The position numbers were made by a program, and so were the translations under genes. From Limimaricola sp027213785 (GTDB taxonomy: Bacteria; Pseudomonadota; Alphaproteobacteria; Rhodobacterales; Rhodobacteraceae), in NCBI RefSeq assembly GCF_050847355.1, contig NZ_CP193755.1:310001-374000 (forward strand): a stretch of 64,000 nt of DNA. The letters are read 5' to 3'. The notes under the pieces were generated by a model. The model saw nothing but the letters and a program-made list of their open reading frames with translations, searched no databases and had not been told where the DNA came from. Of the stretch, positions 33,967 through 42,792 are shown one piece after another. Each line of letters opens with the position of its first letter. Position 1 is the stretch's first letter.

Positions 33967-34380
33967 TCAGACGAGGGCGAGGCCGATCATCGCGATGGTG
34001 GCGCAGAACCCCACCAGCCAGATCAGCGACCGCCAGGGCCGGAGCCCGAAATAATAGGCGGGGACGTAGAGCACCCGCGCCGCGAGATAGGTCCAGGCCA
34101 GCAGGCCCGAAAGACCGGTGGTCTTGTCGCCGAGGATCAGCACGACGACGGCGAGGGTGAACAGGATCAACCCCTCGAAATGGTTGTTCAGCGCCCGGTA
34201 GAGCCGCCCGGTGCGCGGGCTGGCCAAGGCTTCGAGCGGCGCGCCGAGCCGCTGCGGATCGCGCGGCCCGAGCGTGCGGCCAAATCCCAACTCGCGGTTG
34301 GCGCGCACCGACAGCCAGACATATTGCCCGGCCTGCAGCAGCCCGGCCAAGGCCAGAACCTGAAGCTCGGGGGCCGTCAT
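33967..34380 (-). CDS. MAPEG family membrane protein (second copy)
   Basis: 137-residue protein with about four membrane helices and the MAPEG-type start ELQVLALAGLLQAGQYVWLSV...ANRELGFGRTLGPRD, followed by RLYRALNNHFEGLILFTLAV. MAPEG proteins include glutathione S-transferases and related enzymes of lipid electrophiles; bacterial members are mostly uncharacterised. It sits 16 bases after the other MAPEG gene and 19 bases before lpd, inside the suc operon. Confidence 0.82.
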   Translation of the reverse strand: MTAPELQVLALAGLLQAGQYVWLSVRANRELGFGRTLGPRDPQRLGAPLEALASPRTGRLYRALNNHFEGLILFTLAVVVLILGDKTTGLSGLLAWTYLAARVLYVPAYYFGLRPWRSLIWLVGFCATIAMIGLALV

Positions 34381-34396
34381 CGCGGCCCCGGCGACG

Positions 34397-34783
34397 TTAG
34401 AGGGCAGCGGCGTAGAGGTAGAGCGTCGCGAAGAAGCCCAGGCCCCAGACCGCGGTGCGCGCCCAGGGAATGCCGGCCGGGTAGAGCAGCGCATAGGCCA
34501 GCCGCGCGATCAGGAAGACCTGCGCCGCCAGCAGCGTGCCGCCGCCAAAGCCCTCGCGCACCGCCAGGATCAGCACGGCGGGCGCGAAGAGCGCCATCGC
34601 GGTGACCGAGTTGGCGACGCAGCGCTCCATCCGCCCGGCCACGCCGGTCAGCCGGGGCATGTCGTCGCGCGGTCGCGCCAGCATCGGCAGGCCGACCTGC
34701 GATATGGCGTAGAGCACCTGCACGAGGATCAGCGCGAGCACCAGAAGCCCGTAGATTGCCAAGATATTGAGTTCGCTGGACAT
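34397..34783 (-). CDS. MAPEG family membrane protein (first copy)
   Basis: 128-residue membrane protein, paralogous in layout to the next gene: SSELNILAIYGLLVLALILVQ, LPMLARPRDDMPRLTGVAGR and RMERCVANSVTAMALFAPAV. The R-x-E-R-x-x-x-N pattern is typical of MAPEG. The ATG at 34783 is chosen because the sequence further upstream lacks coding character. Lies between the 80-residue gene and the second MAPEG gene. Confidence 0.8.
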   Translation of the reverse strand: MSSELNILAIYGLLVLALILVQVLYAISQVGLPMLARPRDDMPRLTGVAGRMERCVANSVTAMALFAPAVLILAVREGFGGGTLLAAQVFLIARLAYALLYPAGIPWARTAVWGLGFFATLYLYAAAL

Positions 34784-34866
34784 GAAACCCCTCCCACAAC
34801 CGATCTGCACGCGGCGAGTGTAACACGATCGCGTGCAGCAAGTGCTCGGAAGAGGCATGGGCCATG

Positions 34867-35109
34867 TCAGGCGGTCTCGAGAAAGGTGCAGGTCATCGCG
34901 CCGCCAAAGCCCTGCTCCTTGGCGATCCAGGCCTCGGCGCGCTTGCGGTCGTTGACATCAAACAGCACCAGCACGGTGGAGCCGTGGTCGGCGTCGCGCC
35001 AGATCTGCAGCTGGCTCAGGCCGGCCTGCATCCGCTCTTCGTAATCATCGTCGAAGGCGGCCTTCCAGGAGGCGAAATCGGGGGTGTCGATTTGACAGAG
35101 CATCTGCAT
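34867..35109 (-). CDS. Small hypothetical protein in the suc operon
   Basis: 80-residue soluble protein, MQMLCQIDTPDFASWKAAFD at the start and VLVLFDVNDRKRAEAWIA in the middle. The beta-alpha-beta spacing suggests a ferredoxin-like dimeric alpha/beta barrel as in ABM/EthD-type proteins, but this is only a fold impression. It lies 57 bases after sucB. A second in-frame ATG at 35103 is an equally possible start. Confidence 0.65.
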   Translation of the reverse strand: MQMLCQIDTPDFASWKAAFDDDYEERMQAGLSQLQIWRDADHGSTVLVLFDVNDRKRAEAWIAKEQGFGGAMTCTFLETA

Positions 35110-35166
35110 GGCACGGGCCTTCGTTGTGGAATGGGGCCGGGCTCAACGCCCGGCCCCTTCACATGT

Positions 35167-36411
35167 TCACAGATCCATCAACAGCCGGCGCGGATCCTCG
35201 AGCGCTTCCTTGACGCGCACGAGGAAGGTCACGGCGCCCTTGCCGTCGACGATACGGTGATCGTAGCTCAGCGCCAGATACATCATCGGCCGGATCTCGA
35301 CCTTGCCGTTGATCGCCATCGGACGGTCCTGGATCTTGTGCATGCCGAGGATGCCCGACTGCGGCGGGTTCAGGATCGGCGAGGACATCAGCGAGCCGTA
35401 GACGCCACCGTTGGAGATGGTGAAGGAGCCGCCCTGCATGTCGGCCATGCTGAGCTTGCCGTCGCGCGCCTTCACGCCCATCTCGGCGATCGACTTCTCG
35501 ATCTCGGCAAAGCCCATGCTGTCGGCGTTGCGGATCACCGGCACTACGAGGCCGGTGGGGGTGCCCACCGCGATGCCCATGTGGACGTAGTTCTTGTAGA
35601 CCACGTGATCGCCGTCGATCTCGGCGTTGACGTCCGGGACCTCCTTGAGCGCGTGCACGCAGGCCTTGGTGAAGAAGGACATGAAGCCGAGCTTCACGCC
35701 GTGCTTCTTCTCGAACAGCGCCTTGTACTCGTTGCGCAGCTCCATCACCGCGGTCATGTCCACCTCGTTGTAGGTGGTCAGCATCGCGGCGGTGTTCTGC
35801 GCCTCCTTGAGGCGGCGGGCGATGGTCTGGCGCAGACGGGTCATCTTGACCCGCTCCTCGCGGTCGGCGTCGTCCGACGACACCGGGCCGCGCGCGGCGG
35901 GCTTGGAGGTTTCGGCGGGCTTGGGCGCGTTGAGCGCCTTCAGCACGTCTTCCTTCATCACCCGGCCATCCTTGCCGGTGCCCTTGACGTCGCCTTCCTT
36001 GAGGTCGTTCTCGGCCATCAGCTTCTTGGCCGAGGGCGCGTCCTCGGTGTCGCCCCTGGCTTCGCCCTTCTCCGCGGGCTCGCCCTTGGGATCGCCCGAG
36101 ACGTTGGTCGCCGCCTGCTGCTCCTTGGGGCCGTCCTCGGCCGGCGCCTCCGGCTCGGACTTGGCGGGCGCGTCGCCCTCGCTCACCTGGGCGAGCAGCG
36201 CGTCGACGCCGACGGTGTCGCCTTCGGCCGCGACGATCTCCGACAGCGTGCCGGCGACGGGCGAGGGCACCTCGACCGTGACCTTGTCGGTTTCCAGCTC
36301 GCACAGCATCTCGTCCACCGCGACGGCGTCGCCCGGCTTCTTGAACCAGGTGGCGACGGTCGCCTCGGTGACGCTTTCGCCCAGGGTGGGGACGCGGACT
36401 TCGGTGCTCAT
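35167..36411 (-). CDS. sucB: 2-oxoglutarate dehydrogenase E2, dihydrolipoyl succinyltransferase
   Basis: 414-residue E2 core of the 2-oxoglutarate dehydrogenase complex. One lipoyl domain (1-75) carries the modified lysine Lys43 in ETDKVTV; an acidic, Ala/Glu-rich linker follows; the peripheral-subunit-binding domain is around SAKKLMAENDLKEGDVKGTG; the catalytic domain ends with LSYDHRIVDGKGAV, which holds the H-x-x-x-D-G active site. It starts two bases after the sucA stop, so the two are coupled. Confidence 0.96.
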   Translation of the reverse strand: MSTEVRVPTLGESVTEATVATWFKKPGDAVAVDEMLCELETDKVTVEVPSPVAGTLSEIVAAEGDTVGVDALLAQVSEGDAPAKSEPEAPAEDGPKEQQAATNVSGDPKGEPAEKGEARGDTEDAPSAKKLMAENDLKEGDVKGTGKDGRVMKEDVLKALNAPKPAETSKPAARGPVSSDDADREERVKMTRLRQTIARRLKEAQNTAAMLTTYNEVDMTAVMELRNEYKALFEKKHGVKLGFMSFFTKACVHALKEVPDVNAEIDGDHVVYKNYVHMGIAVGTPTGLVVPVIRNADSMGFAEIEKSIAEMGVKARDGKLSMADMQGGSFTISNGGVYGSLMSSPILNPPQSGILGMHKIQDRPMAINGKVEIRPMMYLALSYDHRIVDGKGAVTFLVRVKEALEDPRRLLMDL

Positions 36412-36413
36412 TC

Positions 36414-39377
36414 TCAGTTTCCTTCGATGCTCAGCGCTTCGTTCACCAGCGCTTGCTGTTGGGTCTTGTGCTGGCTGGCGAGGCCGGTCGCGGGCGAGGC
36501 GCTCGCATGGCGGCCGACATAGGTGGGGCGCTTATGCGCGGCGTCGATCCGGCTCAGCACCCATTCGATGTTGGGCTCGATGAAGTTCCAGGCGCCCTGG
36601 TTCTTGGGCTCTTCCTGGCACCAGACCATCTCGGCGCCCTTGAACCGCTCCAGCTCCTTCACGAGGCTCAGCGCCGGGAAGGGATAGAACTGCTCGATCC
36701 GCATCAGGTAGACGTCGTCCAACCCGCGCGCGTCGCGCTCTTCCAGAAGGTCGTAATAGACCTTGCCCGAGCACATCACGACGCGCTTGATCTCGCTGTC
36801 GGGCTTGAGCTGGGTGTCGCTGTGGCCCTTCTCGGCGTCGTCCCACAGCACGCGGTGGAAGGACGAACCGGTGGTGAAATCCTCGGCGTCCGAGATCGCC
36901 ATCTTGTGGCGCAGCAGCGATTTCGGCGTCATCAGCACCAGCGGCTTGCGGAAGGTGCGATGCAGCTGCCGGCGCAGGATGTGGAAGTAGTTCGCCGGGG
37001 TCGAGCAGTTGGCGACGATCCAGTTGTCCTGGCCGCACATCTGCAGGAACCGCTCGAGCCGCGCCGAGGAGTGCTCGGGGCCCTGACCCTCGTAGCCATG
37101 CGGCAGCAGCATCACGAGGCCCGACATGCGCAGCCACTTCGATTCACCCGAGGAGATGAACTGGTCGAACATGATCTGCGCGCCGTTGGCAAAATCGCCG
37201 AACTGCGCCTCCCACATCACCAGCGCGTTGGGCTCGGCCAGCGTGTAGCCGTATTCGAAACCCAGCACCGCGTATTCGGAGAGCATCGAGTCGATGACCT
37301 CGTAACGCGCCTGCCCCTCGCGGATGTTGTTGAGCGGGTAGTAGCGCTCCTCGTTCTCCTGGTTGATGAAGGCCGAGTGGCGCTGTGAGAAGGTGCCGCG
37401 GGTGCTGTCCTGGCCCGAGAGCCGGACCGGGTAGCCCTCGGTCAGCAGCGAGCCGAAGGCCAGCGCCTCGGCCGTGGCCCAGTCGAAGCCCTTGCCGGTC
37501 TCGAACATCTGCCCCTTGGCGTCGAGCAGGCGCGAGACGGTGCGGTGCAGCGGGAAGCCCTCGGGCGCGCGGGTGATGGCGCGGCCGATCTCGGTCATGG
37601 TCTTCTCGTCGATCGCGGTCTGGCCGCGCTGGTAGCTCTCGTGGTCGCGCCGGTCGAGATGGCTCCAGCGCCCGTCGAGCCAGTCGGCCTTGTTCGGGCG
37701 GTAGGTCTTGCCGGCCTCGAACTCCTCGCCCAGCATCGCCTGGAACTGCGCCTTCATGTCCTCGATCTCGCCCTCGGGGATCAGCCCGTCGCGGACGAGC
37801 CGCTCGGTGTAGAGCGTGAGCGTGGTCTTCTGGTTCTTGATCTTCTTGTACATCACCGGGTTGGTGAACATGGGCTCGTCGCCCTCGTTGTGACCGAAGC
37901 GGCGGTAGCAGAAGATGTCGATGACGACGTCCTTGTGGAACTTCTGCCGGAACTCGGTCGCCACCTTGGCGGCGTGCACCACGGCCTCCGGATCATCGCC
38001 GTTGACGTGGAAGATCGGCGCCTCGACCATCAGCGCGATGTCGGTGGGGTAGGGCGAGGAGCGCGAGAAATGCGGCGCGGTGGTGAAGCCGATCTGGTTG
38101 TTCACCACGATGTGGATCGTGCCGCCGGTGCGGTGACCGACGAGGCCCGACAGGCCGAAGCCCTCGGCCACGACGCCCTGGCCCGCGAAGGCCGCGTCGC
38201 CATGCAGCAGGATCGGGATCACCTGGGTGCGGTCGGTGTCGCCGAGCTGGCTCTGCTTGGCGCGCGCCTTGCCGAGCACGACCGGGTTCACCGCTTCGAG
38301 GTGGGAGGGGTTCGCGGTCAGCGACAGGTGCACCTTGTTGCCGTCGAACTCGCGGTCCGACGAGGCGCCGAGGTGGTACTTCACGTCGCCCGATCCATCG
38401 ACCTCCTCGGGCTTGAAGCTGCCGCCCTGGAATTCGTGGAAGATCGCCCGGTAGGGTTTCTGCATGACGTTGGCGAGCACCGAGAGGCGACCGCGATGCG
38501 GCATGCCGATCACGATGTCCTTCACGCCGAGCTGGCCGCCGCGCTTGATGATCTGCTCCATCGCCGGGATCAGCGCCTCGCCGCCGTCGAGGCCGAAGCG
38601 CTTGGTGCCCATGTACTTGACGTGCAGGAATTTCTCGAAGCCCTCGGCCTCGACCAGCTTGTTCAGGATCGCCTTGCGGCCTTCCTTGGTGAACTGGATC
38701 TCCTTGCCGTAGCCCTCGATCCGCTCCTTGAGCCAAGCCGACTGCTCGGGATCGGAGATGTGCATGTATTGCAGCGCGAAGGTGCCGCAATAGGTGCGCT
38801 TCACCAGCGCCAGGATCTCGTTCATCGTCGCGATCTCGAGGCCGAGCACGTTGTCGATGAAGATCGGCCGGTCCATGTCGGCCTTGGTGAAACCGTAATT
38901 CGCGGGGTCCAGCTCGGGATGCGGCGTCTGCTCGCGCAGGCCCAGCGGATCGAGATCGGCGGCGAGATGGCCGCGAATCCGGTAGGCGCGGATGATCATC
39001 AGCGCACGGATGCTGTCGAGCACGGCGGCGCGCAGCTGCTGCTCGGACAGGCCCACGCCCTTCTCGGCGGCCTTGGCGGCAATCTTGTCGCGCGCGCCCT
39101 TGGCTTCGGCAGGCGCGGCCCACTGCCCGTCGAGCGCGGCCGTCAGGTCGTCATTGGGCTGCATCGGCCAATCGGCGCGGGCCCAGGACGGGCCGGCGGC
39201 CTCGGCGCGGGCATCCGAGCCGCTGTCGCCGAGGCTGCGGAAGAACTCCTGCCAGGCCTCGTCGACGCTCGACGGGTTCTCGGCATAGCGCGCGTGAAGC
39301 TGTTCGATGTAGTCGGCGTTCGTGCCCTGCAGGAAGGAAGAGGCGTGGAACACGTCGTTGGGGCTTTGCTCGGTCAT
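36414..39377 (-). CDS. sucA: 2-oxoglutarate dehydrogenase E1
   Basis: 987-residue thiamine-diphosphate-dependent E1 that decarboxylates 2-oxoglutarate and succinylates the E2 lipoyl group. The N-terminal E2-binding helix (SSFLQGTNADYIEQLHARY) is typical. Core motifs visible are IGMPHRGRLSVLANV, LHGDAAFAGQGVVAEGF, NNQIGFTTAP, and FHVNGDDPEAVVHAAKVA for the diphosphate/Mg site, and GYEGQGPEHSSAR in the second half. The ATG at 39377 is used; a longer frame upstream crosses the intercistronic hairpin. Length is typical of the family. Confidence 0.97.
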   Translation of the reverse strand: MTEQSPNDVFHASSFLQGTNADYIEQLHARYAENPSSVDEAWQEFFRSLGDSGSDARAEAAGPSWARADWPMQPNDDLTAALDGQWAAPAEAKGARDKIAAKAAEKGVGLSEQQLRAAVLDSIRALMIIRAYRIRGHLAADLDPLGLREQTPHPELDPANYGFTKADMDRPIFIDNVLGLEIATMNEILALVKRTYCGTFALQYMHISDPEQSAWLKERIEGYGKEIQFTKEGRKAILNKLVEAEGFEKFLHVKYMGTKRFGLDGGEALIPAMEQIIKRGGQLGVKDIVIGMPHRGRLSVLANVMQKPYRAIFHEFQGGSFKPEEVDGSGDVKYHLGASSDREFDGNKVHLSLTANPSHLEAVNPVVLGKARAKQSQLGDTDRTQVIPILLHGDAAFAGQGVVAEGFGLSGLVGHRTGGTIHIVVNNQIGFTTAPHFSRSSPYPTDIALMVEAPIFHVNGDDPEAVVHAAKVATEFRQKFHKDVVIDIFCYRRFGHNEGDEPMFTNPVMYKKIKNQKTTLTLYTERLVRDGLIPEGEIEDMKAQFQAMLGEEFEAGKTYRPNKADWLDGRWSHLDRRDHESYQRGQTAIDEKTMTEIGRAITRAPEGFPLHRTVSRLLDAKGQMFETGKGFDWATAEALAFGSLLTEGYPVRLSGQDSTRGTFSQRHSAFINQENEERYYPLNNIREGQARYEVIDSMLSEYAVLGFEYGYTLAEPNALVMWEAQFGDFANGAQIMFDQFISSGESKWLRMSGLVMLLPHGYEGQGPEHSSARLERFLQMCGQDNWIVANCSTPANYFHILRRQLHRTFRKPLVLMTPKSLLRHKMAISDAEDFTTGSSFHRVLWDDAEKGHSDTQLKPDSEIKRVVMCSGKVYYDLLEERDARGLDDVYLMRIEQFYPFPALSLVKELERFKGAEMVWCQEEPKNQGAWNFIEPNIEWVLSRIDAAHKRPTYVGRHASASPATGLASQHKTQQQALVNEALSIEGN

Positions 39378-39452
39378 GGCAGGATCCTTGATCCTCGGGG
39401 CAAAAACTGGGGATGCGCCGGGCCCAGATAGGGCGCGCGGCGCGGATGTCAT

Positions 39453-39480
39453 GCGAAGGGGGCGGCGCGGCCCCCTTCGC
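39453..39480 (-). terminator. Hairpin between sucD and sucA
   Basis: A perfect 10-bp stem GCGAAGGGGG/CCCCCTTCGC with an 8-base loop lies in the 110-base sucD-sucA gap, beginning 8 bases beyond the sucD stop. There is no T tract. It may partly terminate or protect the sucCD message and so set a different level for sucAB. Confidence 0.4.
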
Positions 39481-39487
39481 GAGGGGT

Positions 39488-40369
39488 TCAGCCGATCGCC
39501 TTGAGCACGGCTTCGCCGAGCGAGGCGGGGCTGTCGGCGACCACGATCCCGGCGGATTTCATCGCCTCGATCTTGCTCTCCGCGTCGCCCTGGCCGCCCG
39601 AGACGATCGCGCCCGCGTGGCCCATGCGGCGGCCCGGAGGGGCGGTGCGCCCGGCGATGAAGCCGGCGGTCGGCTTCCAGCGGCCGCGCTTCTTCTCGTC
39701 GGCCAGGAACTGCGCCGCCTCTTCCTCGGCGGTGCCGCCGATCTCGCCGATCATGATGATCGACTGGGTCTCGTCATCGGCGAGGAACATCTCGAGGATG
39801 TCGATATGCTCCGAGCCCTTGATCGGGTCGCCGCCGATGCCCACGGCCGTCGACTGGCCGAGGCCCGAATCCGAGGTCTGCTTGACCGCCTCGTAGGTCA
39901 GCGTGCCCGAGCGGGACACGACGCCCACTGAGCCGCGCTTGTGGATATGGCCGGGCATGATGCCGATCTTGCAGGCGTCGGGCGTGATGACACCGGGGCA
40001 GTTCGGCCCGATCAGCCGGGTCTTGGAGTTCAGAAGCGCCCGCTTGACCTTCATCATGTCGAGCACCGGGATGCCCTCGGTGATGCAGATCACCAGCTCC
40101 ATCTCGGCGTCGATCGCCTCCATGATGCTGTCGGCCGCGAAGGGCGGCGGCACGTAGATGACGCTCGCATTGGCTTCGGTCTTGGCCTTGGCCTCGTGCA
40201 CGCTGTCGAACACGGGCAGGTCGAGATGGGTCTGGCCGCCCTTGCCCGGGGTGACGCCGCCGACCATCTTGGTGCCGTAGGCGATCGCCTGCTCGGTGTG
40301 GAACGTGCCCTGCGAGCCGGTCAGGCCCTGACAGATGACCTTGGTGTTTTCGTCGACGAGAATCGCCAT
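39488..40369 (-). CDS. sucD: Succinyl-CoA synthetase alpha subunit
   Basis: 293-residue alpha subunit, which carries the phosphohistidine of succinyl-CoA synthetase. CoA-binding QGLTGSQGTFHTEQAIAYG is at the N-terminus; NSKTRLIGPNCPGVITP and the active-site histidine in RMGHAGAIVSGG are present. It interconverts succinyl-CoA and succinate with NTP formation in the TCA cycle. Length matches E. coli SucD. It starts five bases after sucC ends. Confidence 0.97.
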   Translation of the reverse strand: MAILVDENTKVICQGLTGSQGTFHTEQAIAYGTKMVGGVTPGKGGQTHLDLPVFDSVHEAKAKTEANASVIYVPPPFAADSIMEAIDAEMELVICITEGIPVLDMMKVKRALLNSKTRLIGPNCPGVITPDACKIGIMPGHIHKRGSVGVVSRSGTLTYEAVKQTSDSGLGQSTAVGIGGDPIKGSEHIDILEMFLADDETQSIIMIGEIGGTAEEEAAQFLADEKKRGRWKPTAGFIAGRTAPPGRRMGHAGAIVSGGQGDAESKIEAMKSAGIVVADSPASLGEAVLKAIG

Positions 40370-40374
40370 TGCTG

Positions 40375-41568
40375 TTACCCCTTCACCGCTTTGACGATCT
40401 TCTCGGCGGCGTCGGACAGGTTGTCCGCCGCGATCACGTCGAGACCGGAATTGTTGATGATCTCCTTGCCCTGATCGACATTCGTCCCTTCGAGACGCAC
40501 GACCAGCGGCACCTGCAGACCGACTTCCTTGACCGCCGCGATCACGCCCTCGGCGATGACGTCGCAGCGCATGATGCCGCCGAAGATGTTGACCAGGATG
40601 CCTTTGACGTTCTGGTCGGAGGTGATGATCTTGAAGGCCTCGGTGACCTTCTCCTTGGTCGCGCCGCCGCCCACGTCGAGAAAGTTGGCCGGTTCCGCGC
40701 CCTTGAGCTTGATGATGTCCATCGTCGCCATGGCGAGGCCCGCGCCGTTCACCATGCAGCCGATCTCGCCGTCGAGCGCGATGTAGTTCAGGTCGTATTT
40801 CGAGGCGGCCAGCTCCTTGCTGTCCTCCTCGGTCTCGTCGCGCAGCGCGGCGATGTCGTCGTGGCGGTAGATCGCGTTGCCGTCGAAGCCCATCTTGGCG
40901 TCGAGGCATTTCAGGTCGCCCTTGTCGGTGACGATCAGCGGGTTGATCTCCAGCATCTCCATGTCCTTCTCGACGAAGAGACGATAGAGCGTGTCCATCA
41001 GCTTGACGCACTGCTTGACCTGCTGGCCCTTGAGGCCGAGGGCAAAGGCGATGCGGCGGCCGTGATAGGGCTGGTAGCCGGTGGCCGGATCGACCGAGAA
41101 GCTCAGGATCTTCTCGGGCGTCTTCTCGGCGACCTCCTCGATATCCATGCCGCCCTCGGTCGAGCAGACGAAGGAGATGCGCGAGGTGGCGCGATCGACC
41201 AGCAGCGCGAGATAGAGTTCGGTCTCGATCTCAGAGCCGTCCTCGATGTAGATGCGGTTGACCTGCTTGCCCGCCGGGCCGGTCTGGTGCGTGACCAGCG
41301 TGCGGCCGAGCATCTTCTTGGCTTCCTCGGCCGCCTCCTCGACGGAGCGGGCCAGGCGGACGCCGCCCTTCTCGCCGGCATCGGCCTCCTTGAAGCTGCC
41401 CTTGCCGCGGCCGCCTGCGTGGATCTGCGCCTTCACCACCCAAAGCGGGCCGTCGAGTTCGCCAGCCGCGGTTTTCGCCTCTTCGGCGCGCATGACGGGT
41501 CGCCCGTCCGAGACGGGCGCGCCGTAGCTGCGCAGAAGGGCCTTGGCCTGATATTCGTGGATGTTCAT
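40375..41568 (-). CDS. sucC: Succinyl-CoA synthetase beta subunit
   Basis: 397-residue beta subunit with an ATP-grasp fold: MNIHEYQAKALLRSYGAPV at the start, VVKAQIHAGGRGKG for the nucleotide loop, MEMLEINPLIVT for the metal site, and GILVNIFGGIMRCDVIAEGV in the C-terminal domain. It leads the sucCDAB operon. The start at 41568 matches the family exactly; the frame further upstream crosses the promoter. Confidence 0.97.
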   Translation of the reverse strand: MNIHEYQAKALLRSYGAPVSDGRPVMRAEEAKTAAGELDGPLWVVKAQIHAGGRGKGSFKEADAGEKGGVRLARSVEEAAEEAKKMLGRTLVTHQTGPAGKQVNRIYIEDGSEIETELYLALLVDRATSRISFVCSTEGGMDIEEVAEKTPEKILSFSVDPATGYQPYHGRRIAFALGLKGQQVKQCVKLMDTLYRLFVEKDMEMLEINPLIVTDKGDLKCLDAKMGFDGNAIYRHDDIAALRDETEEDSKELAASKYDLNYIALDGEIGCMVNGAGLAMATMDIIKLKGAEPANFLDVGGGATKEKVTEAFKIITSDQNVKGILVNIFGGIMRCDVIAEGVIAAVKEVGLQVPLVVRLEGTNVDQGKEIINNSGLDVIAADNLSDAAEKIVKAVKG

Positions 41569-41889
41569 GGACCGGTCCTCGGTTGCCGTGATTTGGCCCC
41601 TTGAACCATATCGAAACCTACAAAAGAACCGGTTTGTCGGATCGCGGCCCATAAATGCGACCAACGTGATCACAAGAAAAAATCATGTGATCACGTTTGG
41701 ATCGCTCATGATCGCGTTGGTCGGGGTGGGTCTTCGCACCGGCAAAAACCTGCCTGCGCAATATCCGAAAAGAACCTGCAGGAGAGGTCATTTGGCCTTC
41801 TTTGCCGGCAGAAGATTCGGAGTTCCGCCGATACAGGCTACATCTGTGCGCGCTTCGAAAGGTGACCAGCGGTCTCCGTATCGGGCCGT
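41569..41889. other. 321-base suc operon upstream region
   Basis: This gap between the glycosyltransferase and sucC holds the GTGATCAC dyad and a relatively AT-rich leader for the suc operon. A further TCATGATCGC at about 41708 resembles half of the motif. I cannot place a clear -35/-10 pair, and I see no small gene or known riboswitch. Confidence 0.5.
41663..41697. promoter_or_regulatory. Twin GTGATCAC dyad upstream of sucC
   Basis: Two 8-bp palindromes GTGATCAC at 41666-41673 and 41687-41694 are separated by 13 bases, and the outer 12 bases (AACGTGATCACA / TGTGATCACGTT) form a perfect inverted repeat. It lies about 95-130 bases upstream of sucC. The identical GTGATCAC-N13-GTGATCAC arrangement lies upstream of sdhC at 47486-47514. 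Spacing of 21 bp puts both sites on one face of the helix, which fits binding by two dimers. Confidence 0.75.
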
Positions 41890-42735
41890 TCAGATGACCC
41901 GGCGCTTGAGATTGCCCAGAAAGCTGCGCCAGCCCGTTCGGTGCGGCGTCGGCGCGACCGGCGCGCCACCGTTGACCGGGGCGTAGTGGGTCAGCGTCTG
42001 GTCGTTGTCGAGGAACTCCGCCAGCTTGGCGATCTGCGGCGGGGCCAGAACCTCACTCGGCGAGAAGGGGCGGAGCGGGTCACCCGCGGGCTTCTGGTGC
42101 AGCTTGGGTTCGTGAAGCAGGCGCGGCGCCGTGTAGCCGTTGCCGTTCAGCATGAAGGGGCGGAAGAACATGACGTTGTATTCCACCGGCAGCACATGCA
42201 GCCGAAGGTCGCCCTCGTAGAGCAGCACCCGCAGCGCCGGTTGATCGAATTTCTGGGTGCCGTCATGCACCATGGCATGCCAGTCCTCGAGAAAGCGGTC
42301 GGTCGCGGGGTTGCGCCGGATCGCCATCACACCGCCATTCATCTGCGGAAAGGCTGGCGGCACCGGATGGCCCGGATACTGTTCGCGGTTTCGGTAGTCG
42401 TTACGCCGCTGACTCGCCGTCACGGCGATGTCGAAGCGGTCGAGAATGTCGAACACGTCGTCGAGCGGCGCCAGCGTGACGATGTCGGCATCGAGATAGA
42501 TGGTCCGCGCGAATCTCGATCGCTGCAGGGATTCCATCTTGGGTCGGCGGGACACCTGTTCGAGGAGGTGAACCCGGTCGAAGACCTCATCTTCGAGGGG
42601 CGCGTCGGTGAAGAGGTCGATCTTCGCCGAGGGCATGACCCCCCTGAGATTGCGCGCTGCGCGCCGGGCGAGGGTGACGTAGTCCTTGCCGGTCACCGCG
42701 AAAACGAAACCGCGGTCGAGGTCTTGATCCGTCAT
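41890..42735 (-). CDS. Glycosyltransferase, nucleotide-sugar type (GT8-like)
   Basis: 281-residue cytoplasmic glycosyltransferase of the GT-A fold. The metal-binding D-x-D is in TIYLDADIVTLAPLDD near residue 80, the N-terminus is a Rossmann-like FVFAVTGKDYVTLARRAARN, and FPQMNGGVMAIRRNPAT resembles the acceptor-side segment of GT8 enzymes. It may act in envelope polysaccharide or LPS synthesis. It lies 57 bases after mdh on the same strand, an unusual passenger between mdh and suc. Confidence 0.75.
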   Translation of the reverse strand: MTDQDLDRGFVFAVTGKDYVTLARRAARNLRGVMPSAKIDLFTDAPLEDEVFDRVHLLEQVSRRPKMESLQRSRFARTIYLDADIVTLAPLDDVFDILDRFDIAVTASQRRNDYRNREQYPGHPVPPAFPQMNGGVMAIRRNPATDRFLEDWHAMVHDGTQKFDQPALRVLLYEGDLRLHVLPVEYNVMFFRPFMLNGNGYTAPRLLHEPKLHQKPAGDPLRPFSPSEVLAPPQIAKLAEFLDNDQTLTHYAPVNGGAPVAPTPHRTGWRSFLGNLKRRVI

Positions 42736-42792
42736 CTGCGCCGGGGTCCTTGCTGGGACGGGCCCGGTATGGCCCGCCCCGGAGGCCTACGA

